In this document: in pieces, positions 1-7,246 of the stretch
Position numbering within the stretch: the stretch's first letter is position 1
Layout: every line of letters starts with the position of its first letter
Position numbers and translations under genes: made by a program
The notes under the pieces: generated by a model
What the model saw: the letters and a program-made list of their open reading frames with translations, nothing else
What the model was told of the DNA's origin: nothing
The model's database searches: none
IMG/VR virus record: IMGVR_UViG_3300042445_002481
Span: 1-64,000 of that record
Source of the DNA: a virus
Direction: 5' to 3' (one strand)
Length of the DNA: 64,000 nucleotides

Positions 1-99
1 TGCTGGAATATCTAAACCCGTCATTACTTCCTTTTTTCTGTCTGCTAAGATGGTCTCAAGTTCGTATCCAAGTTCTTCAATATTGTCTTTATCTATCAT
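1..99 (-). CDS. Partial unknown protein, N-terminus only
   Basis: A reading frame starts at an ATG (complement of 97-99) and stays open to the window edge, giving 33 residues rich in Asp, Glu and Lys. The start is chosen because GGAGA lies 4 nt upstream in the complement. I do not recognise the family from this fragment; the rest lies outside the window. It is the first gene of a leftward unit that begins at the 100-471 intergenic region. Confidence 0.55.
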   Translation of the reverse strand, partial: MIDKDNIEELGYELETILADRKKEVMTGLDIPA

Positions 100-194
100 C
101 ACATCTCCTGCTTCTACCTTAAGAAATTGAAAACCAAATGTCAAGTCGAAACTCTCTAAAAAGTAGTCTAGCACAGAAAAAACACTCTTATAGA

Positions 195-281
195 CTTATT
201 AACTTATTGGACTTATAATAGGGTAAGCCCCGTAGGATCACCTACGCATGGGTAGTCTTATAAGTTCAATAAGTAGTTAAG
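195..281. repeat. Nested inverted repeat (23-bp arms around a 6-bp hairpin)
   Basis: The left arm 195-217 and right arm 259-281 are near-perfect reverse complements: TATAAGTCCAATAAGTTAAT against TATAAGTTCAATAAGTAGTT over most of their length. Between them is a perfect inner hairpin, CGTAGG-ATCA-CCTACG (231-246). The arrangement could fold into one long stem with an apical hairpin, in DNA or RNA. No T-run follows either arm, so it is not a classical terminator. Operator, origin and structured RNA are all open. Confidence 0.7.
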
Positions 282-295
282 TTATATTTTAGAGG

Positions 296-368
296 GGTAT
301 TATCAAAAAATTATCTTGACTTTCTTAAAAAACTATAATAAGATTAGGCCAAAGGTATTATCAAAAAA
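296..368. repeat. 15-bp direct repeat flanking a promoter
   Basis: GGTATTATCAAAAAA occurs at 296-310 and again, identically, at 354-368, 58 bp apart. The two copies bracket the promoter-like sequence at 316-344. This geometry suggests a pair of protein-binding operators. Confidence 0.65.
316..344 (+). promoter_or_regulatory. Putative sigma70-type promoter
   Basis: The -35 box TTGACT (316-321) and -10-like TAAGAT (339-344) are separated by exactly 17 nt, pointing right. It would transcribe the 53-aa gene at 472. The -10 matches consensus at only 4 of 6 positions. Confidence 0.45.
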
Positions 369-456
369 CGAGGACTAATCGGCTATTTTGTCCCCTAATT
401 TTTTCTAGAGCATTCGACTACACTACCATCTAAACAAGACTTCCCAGAGACCACTA

Positions 457-471
457 TGCTATACTAGAACC
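457..471 (+). promoter_or_regulatory. Leaderless-type extended -10 promoter
   Basis: TG-C-TATACT places an extended -10 at 457-465, followed by 6 nt and then the ATG at 472. Transcription would start at or next to the start codon. No Shine-Dalgarno sequence is present, so this fits the leaderless genes common in actinobacteria. Confidence 0.55.
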
Positions 472-633
472 ATGCTAGACAGATCAAATGAAGCCAGACG
501 CAAGGCAGAAAGCCAAGCGTTATTTCAGTCTATGCTGAAGGCTCCGCACCTAGTTCAGACCCCTAAGAAGCTAAAAGGATCCAGAAAAGATAACAAAGAT
601 ACTGCCATCAAGGACAGTAAAGAAGGCGAATAA
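472..633 (+). CDS. Small basic hypothetical protein (53 aa)
   Basis: A 53-residue frame from ATG 472 to TAA 631-633. It is Lys/Arg-rich, especially in the last 25 residues, and has no membrane segment or cysteine. The start is supported by the -10 box 6 nt upstream (leaderless arrangement). Function unknown; size and charge would suit a small nucleic-acid-binding or inhibitor protein, which is inference. Confidence 0.5.
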   Translation: MLDRSNEARRKAESQALFQSMLKAPHLVQTPKKLKGSRKDNKDTAIKDSKEGE

Positions 634-652
634 GCCCCTTCCTAACTATATA

Positions 653-736
653 CTATCCTTCTAATCCGTCAAGTAGGTATTTATCTACAGTAGGCAGGGT
701 TTCTCCGTAGTATATCAGTCGAGCAAGATAGCGCAA
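653..736 (-). CDS. Possible 27-aa peptide
   Basis: A short frame from a TTG (complement of 734-736) to TAG, downstream of the deacetylase gene on the same strand. TAGG lies just upstream as a weak ribosome-binding site. The residue composition looks protein-like, but the length gives little statistical support. It could be chance or a decayed gene remnant. Confidence 0.25.
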   Translation of the reverse strand: MRYLARLIYYGETLPTVDKYLLDGLEG

Positions 737-747
737 GTAACCTATTT

Positions 748-1701
748 TTAAACTAACTTACTGCCAATACTCTTAACTACCTCAGCCCAGATTCTAGGAG
801 TCCAAGTAAGTGGTTGATAGCCTCCAGCTCCACCAATAAGAACCTTCGAACCAAACTTATTAGCAAGTTCAGCTACTTTATCGGCGGCATAGATGTAGCC
901 ATCTAGGGTATATTTAAGTCCCCAGTGCTCACCTTCATGACCATCTGCTCCAATTGCTATAAGAATTACATCAGGAGCGTACTCCTCAATCCTTTTAACA
1001 GTGTCGTCAATAGCCCAAGCAAAAGACTCGTCACCGGCACCCTGCTCTAGGTTGTAGTTATACCAGTGGCTATCTTCGTCCATATATAGATAGTCACCTT
1101 CCTCATCAGCTATAGAAGTGTAGTGCAAATTAGGGAAGATTCCATGGCCATGTATGCTAAAAGTAGGAATGTCTGTCTCAGCCAATAAAGCCTGTACGCC
1201 ATCTCCAGCATGTACATCCCAGTCTATATAGGCCACCTTTAGGCCAGCCTTCTTAAACTCTAGGGCCGCCCAAGCCATGTCGTTAAACACGCAAAAGCCA
1301 GAGGACTTATTGTAATGAGCGTGGTGCTTCGCCCCCTGAGGGTTAAAGGCAACTCTAGTCTCTCCAGAAAGAATTCGCTCTACAAGTCTTACGGTTCCAC
1401 CAAACATTAAGCCAGCCGTCTCAGCGTTACTTCTGCTAACCCCAAACCATTCAGCGCTAGTTCCAGTGTCTAAGACCCTAGAAACGTGCTGTTCCGAGTG
1501 AACTTCTAACAGGCGATCTCTATCCTCTTCATTAAAGGTAGGCTCAATAATCTCGTAGCTCACACCAATTTCAGGTAGTTCGGCTTCTAGATACTCGACT
1601 GCCAGCTTAGCTCTCACGGGATTAGTAGGGTGCGACCCATTCCCGCTACCTAGTTTCCAGTTAAGGTAGGAGTCGCTGTAGGAGATTAATAGCTTTGTCA
1701 T
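748..1701 (-). CDS. HDAC/AcuC/acetylpolyamine-amidohydrolase family deacetylase
   Basis: A 317-residue protein with the whole zinc-deacetylase core. The paired histidines H126-H127 precede GFCVFND (135-141). The metal ligands are D160/D162/H164 in YIDWDVHAGDG, then the GADGH segment (251-255, D253). A GGAGGY block (290-295) carries the expected catalytic Tyr. The family hydrolyses N-acetyl amides of lysine or polyamines using Zn2+, so the protein is probably an active cytoplasmic deacetylase. Length matches single-domain bacterial homologues. It is monocistronic. A deacetylase is not standard phage cargo; the substrate (host protein, polyamine, sugar or modified base) cannot be inferred. Confidence 0.85.
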   Translation of the reverse strand: MTKLLISYSDSYLNWKLGSGNGSHPTNPVRAKLAVEYLEAELPEIGVSYEIIEPTFNEEDRDRLLEVHSEQHVSRVLDTGTSAEWFGVSRSNAETAGLMFGGTVRLVERILSGETRVAFNPQGAKHHAHYNKSSGFCVFNDMAWAALEFKKAGLKVAYIDWDVHAGDGVQALLAETDIPTFSIHGHGIFPNLHYTSIADEEGDYLYMDEDSHWYNYNLEQGAGDESFAWAIDDTVKRIEEYAPDVILIAIGADGHEGEHWGLKYTLDGYIYAADKVAELANKFGSKVLIGGAGGYQPLTWTPRIWAEVVKSIGSKLV

Positions 1702-1777
1702 ATCTGTAATAATAGCTAAATAAACTAATTATGTCAAGCTAAGGGGCAACCACACAATGCCCCAACCGCCTATCCCT

Positions 1778-1783
1778 TAAAAT
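1778..1783 (+). promoter_or_regulatory. Leaderless-type -10 box
   Basis: TAAAAT is followed by 6 nt (ATAAGC) and the ATG at 1790. There is no ribosome-binding site. Confidence 0.5.
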
Positions 1784-1789
1784 ATAAGC

Positions 1790-2041
1790 ATGGCAGGACA
1801 AAATCCTCTAGCAACGCCTATAGACGTAGCTCTAAGGCGCTTACAACTATGCGCTTATGCCGTCCAGGAAGTACACGCAGAGGTCGAAGAACCTATAGAT
1901 CCTGAGCACAAGGCAGACCTTCTCTTGGCTACAGAGAACCTAACCTACGAAGTCCTAGACCTTCTCAAGACCGTTAAGTATTACGCCTGGGGACCGGATC
2001 ACGAAAAAGAGCTAGAGTTTCGAGAAGACGAAGAGCTCTAA
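1790..2041 (+). CDS. Acidic hypothetical protein (83 aa)
   Basis: The frame begins at ATG 1790 with a -10 box 6 nt upstream and no Shine-Dalgarno site. The protein is predominantly helical by composition and ends in a strongly acidic tail (EFREDEEL). No motif is recognised. It is followed 14 nt later by an oxygenase gene on the same strand and probably shares its transcript. Confidence 0.65.
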   Translation: MAGQNPLATPIDVALRRLQLCAYAVQEVHAEVEEPIDPEHKADLLLATENLTYEVLDLLKTVKYYAWGPDHEKELEFREDEEL

Positions 2042-2055
2042 AGCTTAGCTCAAAT

Positions 2056-2658
2056 ATGACCGTCCAAATTATAAAGAACTTTATACCCCCTCAACTTGCC
2101 CAGAGTATCGTTGATGGCTACTCGGATCCAGCCCCCGATCAAGAAACAGTAAAGCCGGTTTGGCTATGGAACCTATGGGTAAGACACCCAGACGAAACTA
2201 AAGAAGGTTACCCTTTATTCAATGTAGAGGGAGATATCCAGAACTCAAAGCTAGTGTCTGACGTCATACTTTTAATCAAAGATAAATTAGAAAAAGTTTT
2301 TGACGCCAACCTCACAGCTTTTGAAGCAGGGCTAGTCAGGATGGATCAGGGTGCTAGCAACGGACTCCATGCAGACATATGTAACGTAGACGGATCCCCA
2401 TTCGAAGGAGCTCCAGACGGAGCTAACCATTTAGAGTATTCAGCCTTACTCTACTTATGCAATCACGGGGAAGATTTTACAGGAGGGGAGATAGTATTCC
2501 CCAAACAAGACATGAAAGTTGAACCTAAAGCTGGAATGCTTGTCTTATTTCCGGGAGACACAGATCATATTCATGAAGTCTGTAAAGTGCTATCCGGTCA
2601 TCGATACGGGATAGCAATGCTTTTTGGTACGGAGCCTAACGCTGCCTACGAGTCTTAA
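2056..2658 (+). CDS. 2OG-Fe(II) oxygenase, prolyl-4-hydroxylase-like
   Basis: A 200-residue single-domain protein of the 2-oxoglutarate/Fe(II) dioxygenase superfamily. The iron-binding facial triad is visible as H105-x-D107 (GLHADI) and distal H173. R183 (GHRYGIA) is the expected 2-oxoglutarate anchor. The central strand carries TGGEIVFP, equivalent to the YEGGE block of its paralogues. The family hydroxylates protein side chains, nucleobases or small molecules using O2 and 2-oxoglutarate. It most resembles the gene at 14281 in spacing of the triad. The substrate is unknown. It overlaps by 23 nt the end of a convergent 49-aa gene. Confidence 0.88.
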   Translation: MTVQIIKNFIPPQLAQSIVDGYSDPAPDQETVKPVWLWNLWVRHPDETKEGYPLFNVEGDIQNSKLVSDVILLIKDKLEKVFDANLTAFEAGLVRMDQGASNGLHADICNVDGSPFEGAPDGANHLEYSALLYLCNHGEDFTGGEIVFPKQDMKVEPKAGMLVLFPGDTDHIHEVCKVLSGHRYGIAMLFGTEPNAAYES

Positions 2659-2785
2659 AGAACTCTACACGTTGGCTAGGAGTCATCTCTTTTATCTCTT
2701 TAGATAGTTTAATAGATACGACAAAGTAAGCACCAACAGCACCAATGATCCAGGCTAATACGCCCAGCCAGATAAGTATCTCCAT
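2636..2785 (-). CDS. Small single-span membrane protein (49 aa)
   Basis: The frame reads from ATG (complement of 2783-2785) to TAG. A single hydrophobic segment covers about residues 2-24, followed by a positively charged tail ending TRRQR, which predicts an N-out, C-in orientation. A GGTAGAAT box sits 7 nt before the ATG. It resembles the next small gene at 2814 in design but not clearly in sequence. Function unknown; small phage membrane peptides often act in lysis or superinfection exclusion. Confidence 0.55.
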   Translation of the reverse strand: MEILIWLGVLAWIIGAVGAYFVVSIKLSKEIKEMTPSQRVEFFKTRRQR

Positions 2786-2792
2786 GACACCT

Positions 2793-2800
2793 ATTCTACC
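2793..2800 (-). promoter_or_regulatory. GGTAGAAT -10-like box before the 49-aa gene
   Basis: GGTAGAAT on the minus strand lies 7 nt upstream of the ATG at 2785. The same octamer precedes several + strand genes in this window. Confidence 0.45.
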
Positions 2801-2813
2801 AGCAATTGGATGA

Positions 2814-2981
2814 CTACTTAAAGCTTGAGCCCCACTGCATATCCATAAGCTCAGAAGTCTTCTTCTTTGCTTTACCAGCGTTAGCTACAGCCATTACTAC
2901 AGCTATAGCAAACAGGCTTACGAATACAGAAGCAACGCCAATCCAAAAGGATAGCCAGCTCCAAACGAATGTGATTTCCAT
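2814..2981 (-). CDS. Small single-span membrane protein (55 aa)
   Basis: The frame runs from ATG (complement of 2979-2981) to TAG (2814-2816). Residues about 4-34 are hydrophobic with several Trp and Phe, followed by a Lys-rich stretch (GKAKKKT). It begins 2 nt after the stop of the coiled-coil gene at 2984, so it is the last gene of a leftward unit 3876-2814. Function unknown; a lysis-accessory role is possible. Confidence 0.55.
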   Translation of the reverse strand: MEITFVWSWLSFWIGVASVFVSLFAIAVVMAVANAGKAKKKTSELMDMQWGSSFK

Positions 2982-2983
2982 TA

Positions 2984-3370
2984 TTACTTCTTCTTTCCCC
3001 GACTCTTAACAGGAACCGGTCTGTATGACTTATTGCCTCTATTTTGCGAACCAGCGGGAGATGATGTCATCATAATCTCTATCTCGCGCAGTTCTTCTTC
3101 ACGCTCTGCCAAAAGCGATAAAGCTAGTCTATACTCTTTTTCAGCAGTTTTGCGCTCTAATCTTTCAGCTTTTTGTTCTTCGACATAGGCAGCTCGGAGC
3201 CTAGCACTTTCTGCAGCAGCCTTGGCAGACTCTAATCTTTTCTGGGCCTTCTCCCACTCTTTCTCCAACTTTTTAGTGGAGCGCTCGACTTCAGCTTCAT
3301 AGGTAGGGTCAAGCTTTCCAGTCATGTTGTAAGAGATATTATTTATAGGAACCCTATGCTGCATTTTCAT
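2984..3370 (-). CDS. Coiled-coil hypothetical protein (128 aa)
   Basis: Residues about 25-100 are a continuous Ala/Glu/Lys/Arg-rich heptad-type stretch, predicting a long coiled coil. The C-terminus is basic (KSRGKKK). The ATG overlaps the stop of the upstream gene at 3367, indicating translational coupling. The two coiled-coil proteins probably work together. No enzymatic motif is visible. Confidence 0.65.
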   Translation of the reverse strand: MKMQHRVPINNISYNMTGKLDPTYEAEVERSTKKLEKEWEKAQKRLESAKAAAESARLRAAYVEEQKAERLERKTAEKEYRLALSLLAEREEELREIEIMMTSSPAGSQNRGNKSYRPVPVKSRGKKK

Positions 3371-3876
3371 CGGTAGCCCATACGCTTTCTCTGTAGTAGT
3401 TTGACCTGTGCGTCAGTTAGTTTCCCAGCTCTTGCTTTATTAACTAAATCAGTGTCTGCAATTACAGGAATCCCATCGCTCCAGTCTTCTTCGGTAGCAG
3501 GGAACATCATCCCAGCTGCCTCATGGCGTGGCATGTTATGTTCTTTTTCAAAGTGGCCAACCATATAGTCAATTGCTTTTGACCATCTCTTCGAGGATTG
3601 GTCCTCCTTTTTTCTTGATTCACCTAGCTGTTTCTTTAAGTCATCAACTGTTGCTTTAAGCTCTTCAACTTCAATAGAAGTGTTTTCTTTTAATCTTCTA
3701 TTTAACTCGACGATGTTGTCTAACTTTAGACCTTCATTAAACGCCGCATTGCGCTTAGTTTTTTCTAATTCTTCTTTTAAGTTTTTAATCTCAAGGCGTA
3801 GCGAATCAATAGATCCAATCTCTACTAAAGCAGCTTTTCTTCGCTCAGCTACGGCTTTGTTTTTACCTCGTGCCAT
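3367..3876 (-). CDS. Coiled-coil hypothetical protein (169 aa)
   Basis: The N-terminus is basic; residues about 22-95 form a heptad-rich coiled coil; the C-terminal third is a small mixed domain ending in LLQRKRMGYR. The start is supported by AAAGGA 6 nt upstream and a good promoter at 3903-3931. It is the first gene of the leftward unit running to 2814. Function unknown; scaffolding or regulatory roles are possible. Confidence 0.65.
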   Translation of the reverse strand: MARGKNKAVAERRKAALVEIGSIDSLRLEIKNLKEELEKTKRNAAFNEGLKLDNIVELNRRLKENTSIEVEELKATVDDLKKQLGESRKKEDQSSKRWSKAIDYMVGHFEKEHNMPRHEAAGMMFPATEEDWSDGIPVIADTDLVNKARAGKLTDAQVKLLQRKRMGYR

Positions 3877-3902
3877 TTCTAATCCTTTCGTTCTTGAGTC
3901 TT

Positions 3903-3931
3903 AAATTACAGTACATTAATCGGTTTGTCAA
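3903..3931 (-). promoter_or_regulatory. Strong leftward promoter with GTACTGTA element
   Basis: On the minus strand a perfect TTGACA (-35, 3926-3931) is followed by a 17-nt spacer and TAATTT (-10, 3903-3908). The spacer begins AACC and ends GTACTG, running into TA of the -10. The promoter at 16347-16375 has the same features, suggesting a shared regulatory class. Confidence 0.6.
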
Positions 3932-4016
3932 GTTAATAATTCCATCTTATATAAAAAATTTTCTGTTAAAATTGTAGTAACACTCTGGGGAGAGGCATCC
4001 AATCAGGAGCCTCCAA

Positions 4017-4301
4017 ATGTCCACAACTTTCAACGTATTTTTACGTATCCTAGCAACCTTCGTAGCATCTGCCCTAGGTGTCATTGGCGCTGGAGCTGTC
4101 ATGGGTGTAGACCTATGGCTAGCTATGGCTATGGGCGGAATCCTGGCAGTTGCCAAAGTTATTGAACGTCTAGCCGTTGCCTTCTTAGAAGATGGCAAAC
4201 TTACCCGCGCAGAAATCAACGCTGCCTTTGCCCCTGCTATGTCCCTTAAGGGCGTCGATCAGGACGGCAATTCCACCACTAAGGCTAAGGCCAAGAAGTA
4301 G
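4017..4301 (+). CDS. Holin-like membrane protein (94 aa)
   Basis: Two hydrophobic segments (about residues 8-27 and 31-50) are followed by an amphipathic acidic helix (FLEDGKLTRAEINAAF) and a Lys-rich tail (KAKAKK). Small size, two spans, a charged tail and position ahead of cell-wall hydrolases all suit a holin or antiholin. A paralogue lies at 32360-32620 (shared pattern GV-D/E-LW and DG-L-EI-AFA). The start has CAGGAG 8 nt upstream. No experimental family match can be claimed. Confidence 0.55.
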   Translation: MSTTFNVFLRILATFVASALGVIGAGAVMGVDLWLAMAMGGILAVAKVIERLAVAFLEDGKLTRAEINAAFAPAMSLKGVDQDGNSTTKAKAKK

Positions 4302-4304
4302 AGT

Positions 4305-6293
4305 ATGCCTAAATTTAAACTAACTAGAAGCAGAATCCTTCTAGCCTTTTTACTAGCGTTTGCTCCAGTCTTCCTAGCAGTAGATTTTGCACACGCTAAC
4401 TGTGTAAACCCTGGACAAGTCGCTGCAGTCGCTGCTGCCCAGCAGAATGCCTCAACCGAACCAGTCATCACCGAAATCAATACCTGTGGTGGAGACGACG
4501 TCTCGTACCAGATCCCCCTCACAACTACTGTGACTTTTGACGGAGTTGTCTACAACAACATCTATGCAACTACTAACTCAGTAATTACGTTTGGTGCTCC
4601 AGACGGAACTTACTGGACCTATCCGTCTACTCCTTCTATCTCCCTTTACTCCTTCGACTGGGTCGTCTACCCAAACAACAGAGCAGATGAACATCTCATC
4701 ATTCGTTCATCAGATGGTGGATTCCAAGTAGACATTTCAGCTAGACCAATCTGGCTACAGGGCACACCAGAACCAACAAGAATCATCATCACTGCTGCCA
4801 TTCTTTCAGACGGCACAGTTGCAATGGCTTACACCCTAAGTGGCCCAGAGTACCCACAAAACAATCCACGAACTGGAGTGCGTCTAAACGACGGAAGCAT
4901 CGTTGACTTCGAAACCTACGGAATTGAAGAAGCAGAAGAGCCACCAGTTCTAGCTCCTGAGCCAACTGAAGAGGCACCTTTCAATCCTCCTACTCCAGAA
5001 CCTACCCCAGAACCAACTCCAGAGCCAGCACCATCTCTTAACGCTCCAACAAACGTTACTGCCACCCAGCTTCAAGATGGAACCGTTCAGCTCACCTGGG
5101 ATGCCCCAACTCCAACAAGCACTTCCGTAGAGCGCTACGCAGTCAGTTGGTCGACAGATAACTTTGTCACTGGTTGGGGAATTGCGTCTACTACAAACAG
5201 CATCATCATACCTAGAGATTCGTTTGCAACTACAGGTGGACTAGATCAGACCTATCAATTCAGAATACGTTCTGATAACGACACAGCTGCCATCTATTCT
5301 TCTTACTCAGACACTGCTTCGACAGTAGTGGCGTCTCCTCCACCTCCTGCACCTACAGTTCCAGAAGGTGCAACAACTACATGGGAAAATTCATTTGTAG
5401 AAATAGTTGCCCCTGAAGGTCAAAGAATTGCAAGTGCTACTGGATACTACGGAGATCCAAACAATGGCACTAGAGGACAAGACGTCTCTTCTATTTTGTT
5501 TGAACTATTAGCTGGAGAGACTTCAGCAACAGTAGAAGTATCAAACGATACTTTCCAGAATGATCCAGCCCCTGGAACACCTAAGGTGCTAATCCTTCTA
5601 ATTACTTATGAGCCGATTCCGACTCCATCCCCAGAACCGAGCGTCGAACCAACCGTACCGCCGACCACACCAGTAGTCCCAGAACCAGAACCATCGCTGG
5701 AGCCAGAGCCAGAAGAACCGACCACACCACAGCCAGAGGAACCAGTAGAACCAGAAGAGCCAACCACAGAACCTGTAGAGCCTTCTCCAGAACCTGTCGA
5801 ACCTGAACCTGAACCTGAACCTTCACCTGAACCAACTCCTTCTGAAGAAGAGACTATCACTTCTGTAGAGGATTTGCCAGAGGAGATTACCCCTGAAGTC
5901 CTTATGGCTATTGACCTAGAAGAAATAGTCCCTACAGACCTCTCAGAGGCCCAGGTAGAGGCTCTTATTGAGGCAGCTCTTGAGACCTTCGAAACAGCCG
6001 AGCAGGGCTCCGAGGAGTACGTGCAGGCTCTTGAGGCCCTATTTGTGGCAGCCCAGGCAGACGACATTGTTCTAGACGAATCTCTAGCAGCCATCCCACT
6101 TCTTGGTGACGTCCTTGGTGGTGCCCTAGAAACCCTTAACTTCCTAGGAAACGCAGGAGCTGACATGAGCCCTCAGGTCCGAGAGCAATCAGAAAAGACA
6201 GTAATCGCGTCTGTCATCGTGACCCAGATAGCCCTATCCGCCGTTTCAATGGCCGGCATAGCAACCACCGTAAACATAAGAAGCGGAGCATAA
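4305..6293 (+). CDS. Exported Fn3-containing, Pro/Glu-rich protein (662 aa)
   Basis: The first ~30 residues form a classical signal peptide (basic start, hydrophobic core, cleavage near AHA-NC). Then come a beta-rich domain (about 32-210), a PEPTPEP-type linker, a fibronectin type III domain (about 246-345), another beta domain, a long Pro/Glu linker (about 440-525), an acidic helical region and a final hydrophobic segment (about 635-655). This layout predicts a protein exported by the host and held at the envelope. It starts 3 nt after the holin-like gene and abuts the nuclease gene. A role in lysis, adhesion or superinfection exclusion is inferred. Confidence 0.7.
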   Translation: MPKFKLTRSRILLAFLLAFAPVFLAVDFAHANCVNPGQVAAVAAAQQNASTEPVITEINTCGGDDVSYQIPLTTTVTFDGVVYNNIYATTNSVITFGAPDGTYWTYPSTPSISLYSFDWVVYPNNRADEHLIIRSSDGGFQVDISARPIWLQGTPEPTRIIITAAILSDGTVAMAYTLSGPEYPQNNPRTGVRLNDGSIVDFETYGIEEAEEPPVLAPEPTEEAPFNPPTPEPTPEPTPEPAPSLNAPTNVTATQLQDGTVQLTWDAPTPTSTSVERYAVSWSTDNFVTGWGIASTTNSIIIPRDSFATTGGLDQTYQFRIRSDNDTAAIYSSYSDTASTVVASPPPPAPTVPEGATTTWENSFVEIVAPEGQRIASATGYYGDPNNGTRGQDVSSILFELLAGETSATVEVSNDTFQNDPAPGTPKVLILLITYEPIPTPSPEPSVEPTVPPTTPVVPEPEPSLEPEPEEPTTPQPEEPVEPEEPTTEPVEPSPEPVEPEPEPEPSPEPTPSEEETITSVEDLPEEITPEVLMAIDLEEIVPTDLSEAQVEALIEAALETFETAEQGSEEYVQALEALFVAAQADDIVLDESLAAIPLLGDVLGGALETLNFLGNAGADMSPQVREQSEKTVIASVIVTQIALSAVSMAGIATTVNIRSGA

Positions 6294-6701
6294 ATGTACG
6301 AATACCGAGTAAAGCAAGTCCTAAGAGTAGTTGACGGCGACACTATTGACGTCGATCTAGATCTAGGCTTCAACATCTCCTACACCCAGCGAGTTCGTTT
6401 AGCTGGAATAGATACACCAGAATCACGCACCACCGACAAGGCAGAAAAGGTCTTAGGACTAGAAGTAAAGAAGCACTTAGCTGAGCTACTTAAGTCTTCG
6501 ACCCAAATTGTTATTCGTACCGAAAAGCCAGACTCTACTGAAAAGTATGGTCGCATCCTTGGTTGGATTTTCCTAGATGGCTCAAGCGAATCCGTCAACA
6601 CTGCACTAATTGCAGGAGGATACGCGTGGGACTACATGGGAGAAACAAAAGTAAAAGACTTCGAGCTATTAAAACAAAGAAGAGAAAAAGGAAGCAAGTA
6701 A
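6294..6701 (+). CDS. Staphylococcal-nuclease-like (thermonuclease) protein
   Basis: A 135-residue SNase-fold protein. VVDGDTI (12-18) supplies the Ca2+-binding Asp, RVRLAGIDTPE (about 34-44) carries the conserved Arg and catalytic Glu, and KYGRILG (about 84-90) supplies the second Arg. The family cleaves DNA and RNA in a Ca2+-dependent manner. There is no signal peptide, so it would act in the cytoplasm, perhaps in host DNA breakdown, or be released at lysis. The ATG directly follows the TAA of the upstream gene, so the two are co-translated. Confidence 0.85.
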   Translation: MYEYRVKQVLRVVDGDTIDVDLDLGFNISYTQRVRLAGIDTPESRTTDKAEKVLGLEVKKHLAELLKSSTQIVIRTEKPDSTEKYGRILGWIFLDGSSESVNTALIAGGYAWDYMGETKVKDFELLKQRREKGSK

Positions 6702-6908
6702 ATGCATTTCATCAAAGCACTAGTAAAAGACGTAATCGAGCAGTCGTGGACTCTTCTTGGTATGGCCGTTGCATGGCTAGTACTAGAAGGATCTGCTAAG
6801 GACCTAACAGGAAACCTAATTGCTTTAACCCTCCTCCTATGGGTAGTAACATTCCCATTCTTCCGATATGAAAAGGAAGAAAAAGAAACAAAAAAGAAGA
6901 CCAAGTAG
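6702..6908 (+). CDS. Two-span membrane protein (68 aa)
   Basis: Hydrophobic segments at about residues 14-32 and 37-56 are followed by a highly charged Lys/Glu tail (YEKEEKETKKKTK). It starts at the nucleotide after the nuclease stop codon. The design resembles a class II holin, so the region may encode a holin pair with the gene at 4017. That is inference from topology only. Confidence 0.6.
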   Translation: MHFIKALVKDVIEQSWTLLGMAVAWLVLEGSAKDLTGNLIALTLLLWVVTFPFFRYEKEEKETKKKTK

Positions 6909-6923
6909 TAACTTTTAGGCCCT

Positions 6924-6931
6924 GGTAAACT
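6924..6931 (+). promoter_or_regulatory. Leaderless-type GGTAAACT box
   Basis: GGTAAACT ends 6 nt before the ATG at 6938, matching the TAnnnT-N6-start arrangement of other genes here. No ribosome-binding site is present. Confidence 0.45.
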
Positions 6932-6937
6932 TTCTCT

Positions 6938-7147
6938 ATGAGATTGATTGCCAGGGCTTTTCAGTACCTTGTGTACTTCGCGCAAGCAGACACCCCCGAG
7001 CTTCGCAAGGAAGCGTCAGATGCTGCCAATCTTTACTACAGCCAGCGTCCACACCTACGCACCATAGATAACGTTTCCTCCTTCAAGCGAGGATTTAGGA
7101 ACGTTCGTTGCAGTAAAGCTGCGCGAGACAGGCTAAATCTTATATAA
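6938..7147 (+). CDS. Basic hypothetical protein (69 aa)
   Basis: A small Arg-rich protein without membrane segments or recognised motif. The start at ATG 6938 is supported by the -10 box 6 nt upstream. It lies between the membrane protein and the amidase. Function unknown. Confidence 0.55.
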   Translation: MRLIARAFQYLVYFAQADTPELRKEASDAANLYYSQRPHLRTIDNVSSFKRGFRNVRCSKAARDRLNLI

Positions 7148-7246
7148 ATAAAAGGGTGAAAACTCTTTCCTGTATACTATATCTTGATGCTGAAAAGCAG
7201 TAACAATACACATTCCAAATAATTATGGAAAACTAAGGAGAACAGT

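Larger units (their letters stand above)
100..471. other. 372-bp intergenic regulatory region
   Basis: This is the only stretch over 300 bases with no supported gene. It lies between a leftward partial gene and a rightward 53-aa gene, so it is a divergent regulatory region. It holds a large nested inverted repeat (195-281), a 15-bp direct repeat (296-310 and 354-368) flanking a promoter-like sequence, and a leaderless-type promoter at 457-471. An origin or a master regulatory locus is possible but not shown. Confidence 0.6.

Noticed and set aside
1-99. Calling the partial gene a terminase
   Set aside because: The 33 visible residues contain no diagnostic motif.
2806-3009. 67-aa frame on the + strand
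   Set aside because: It overlaps the convincing 55-aa membrane protein gene (2814-2981) on the other strand and has no start signal.
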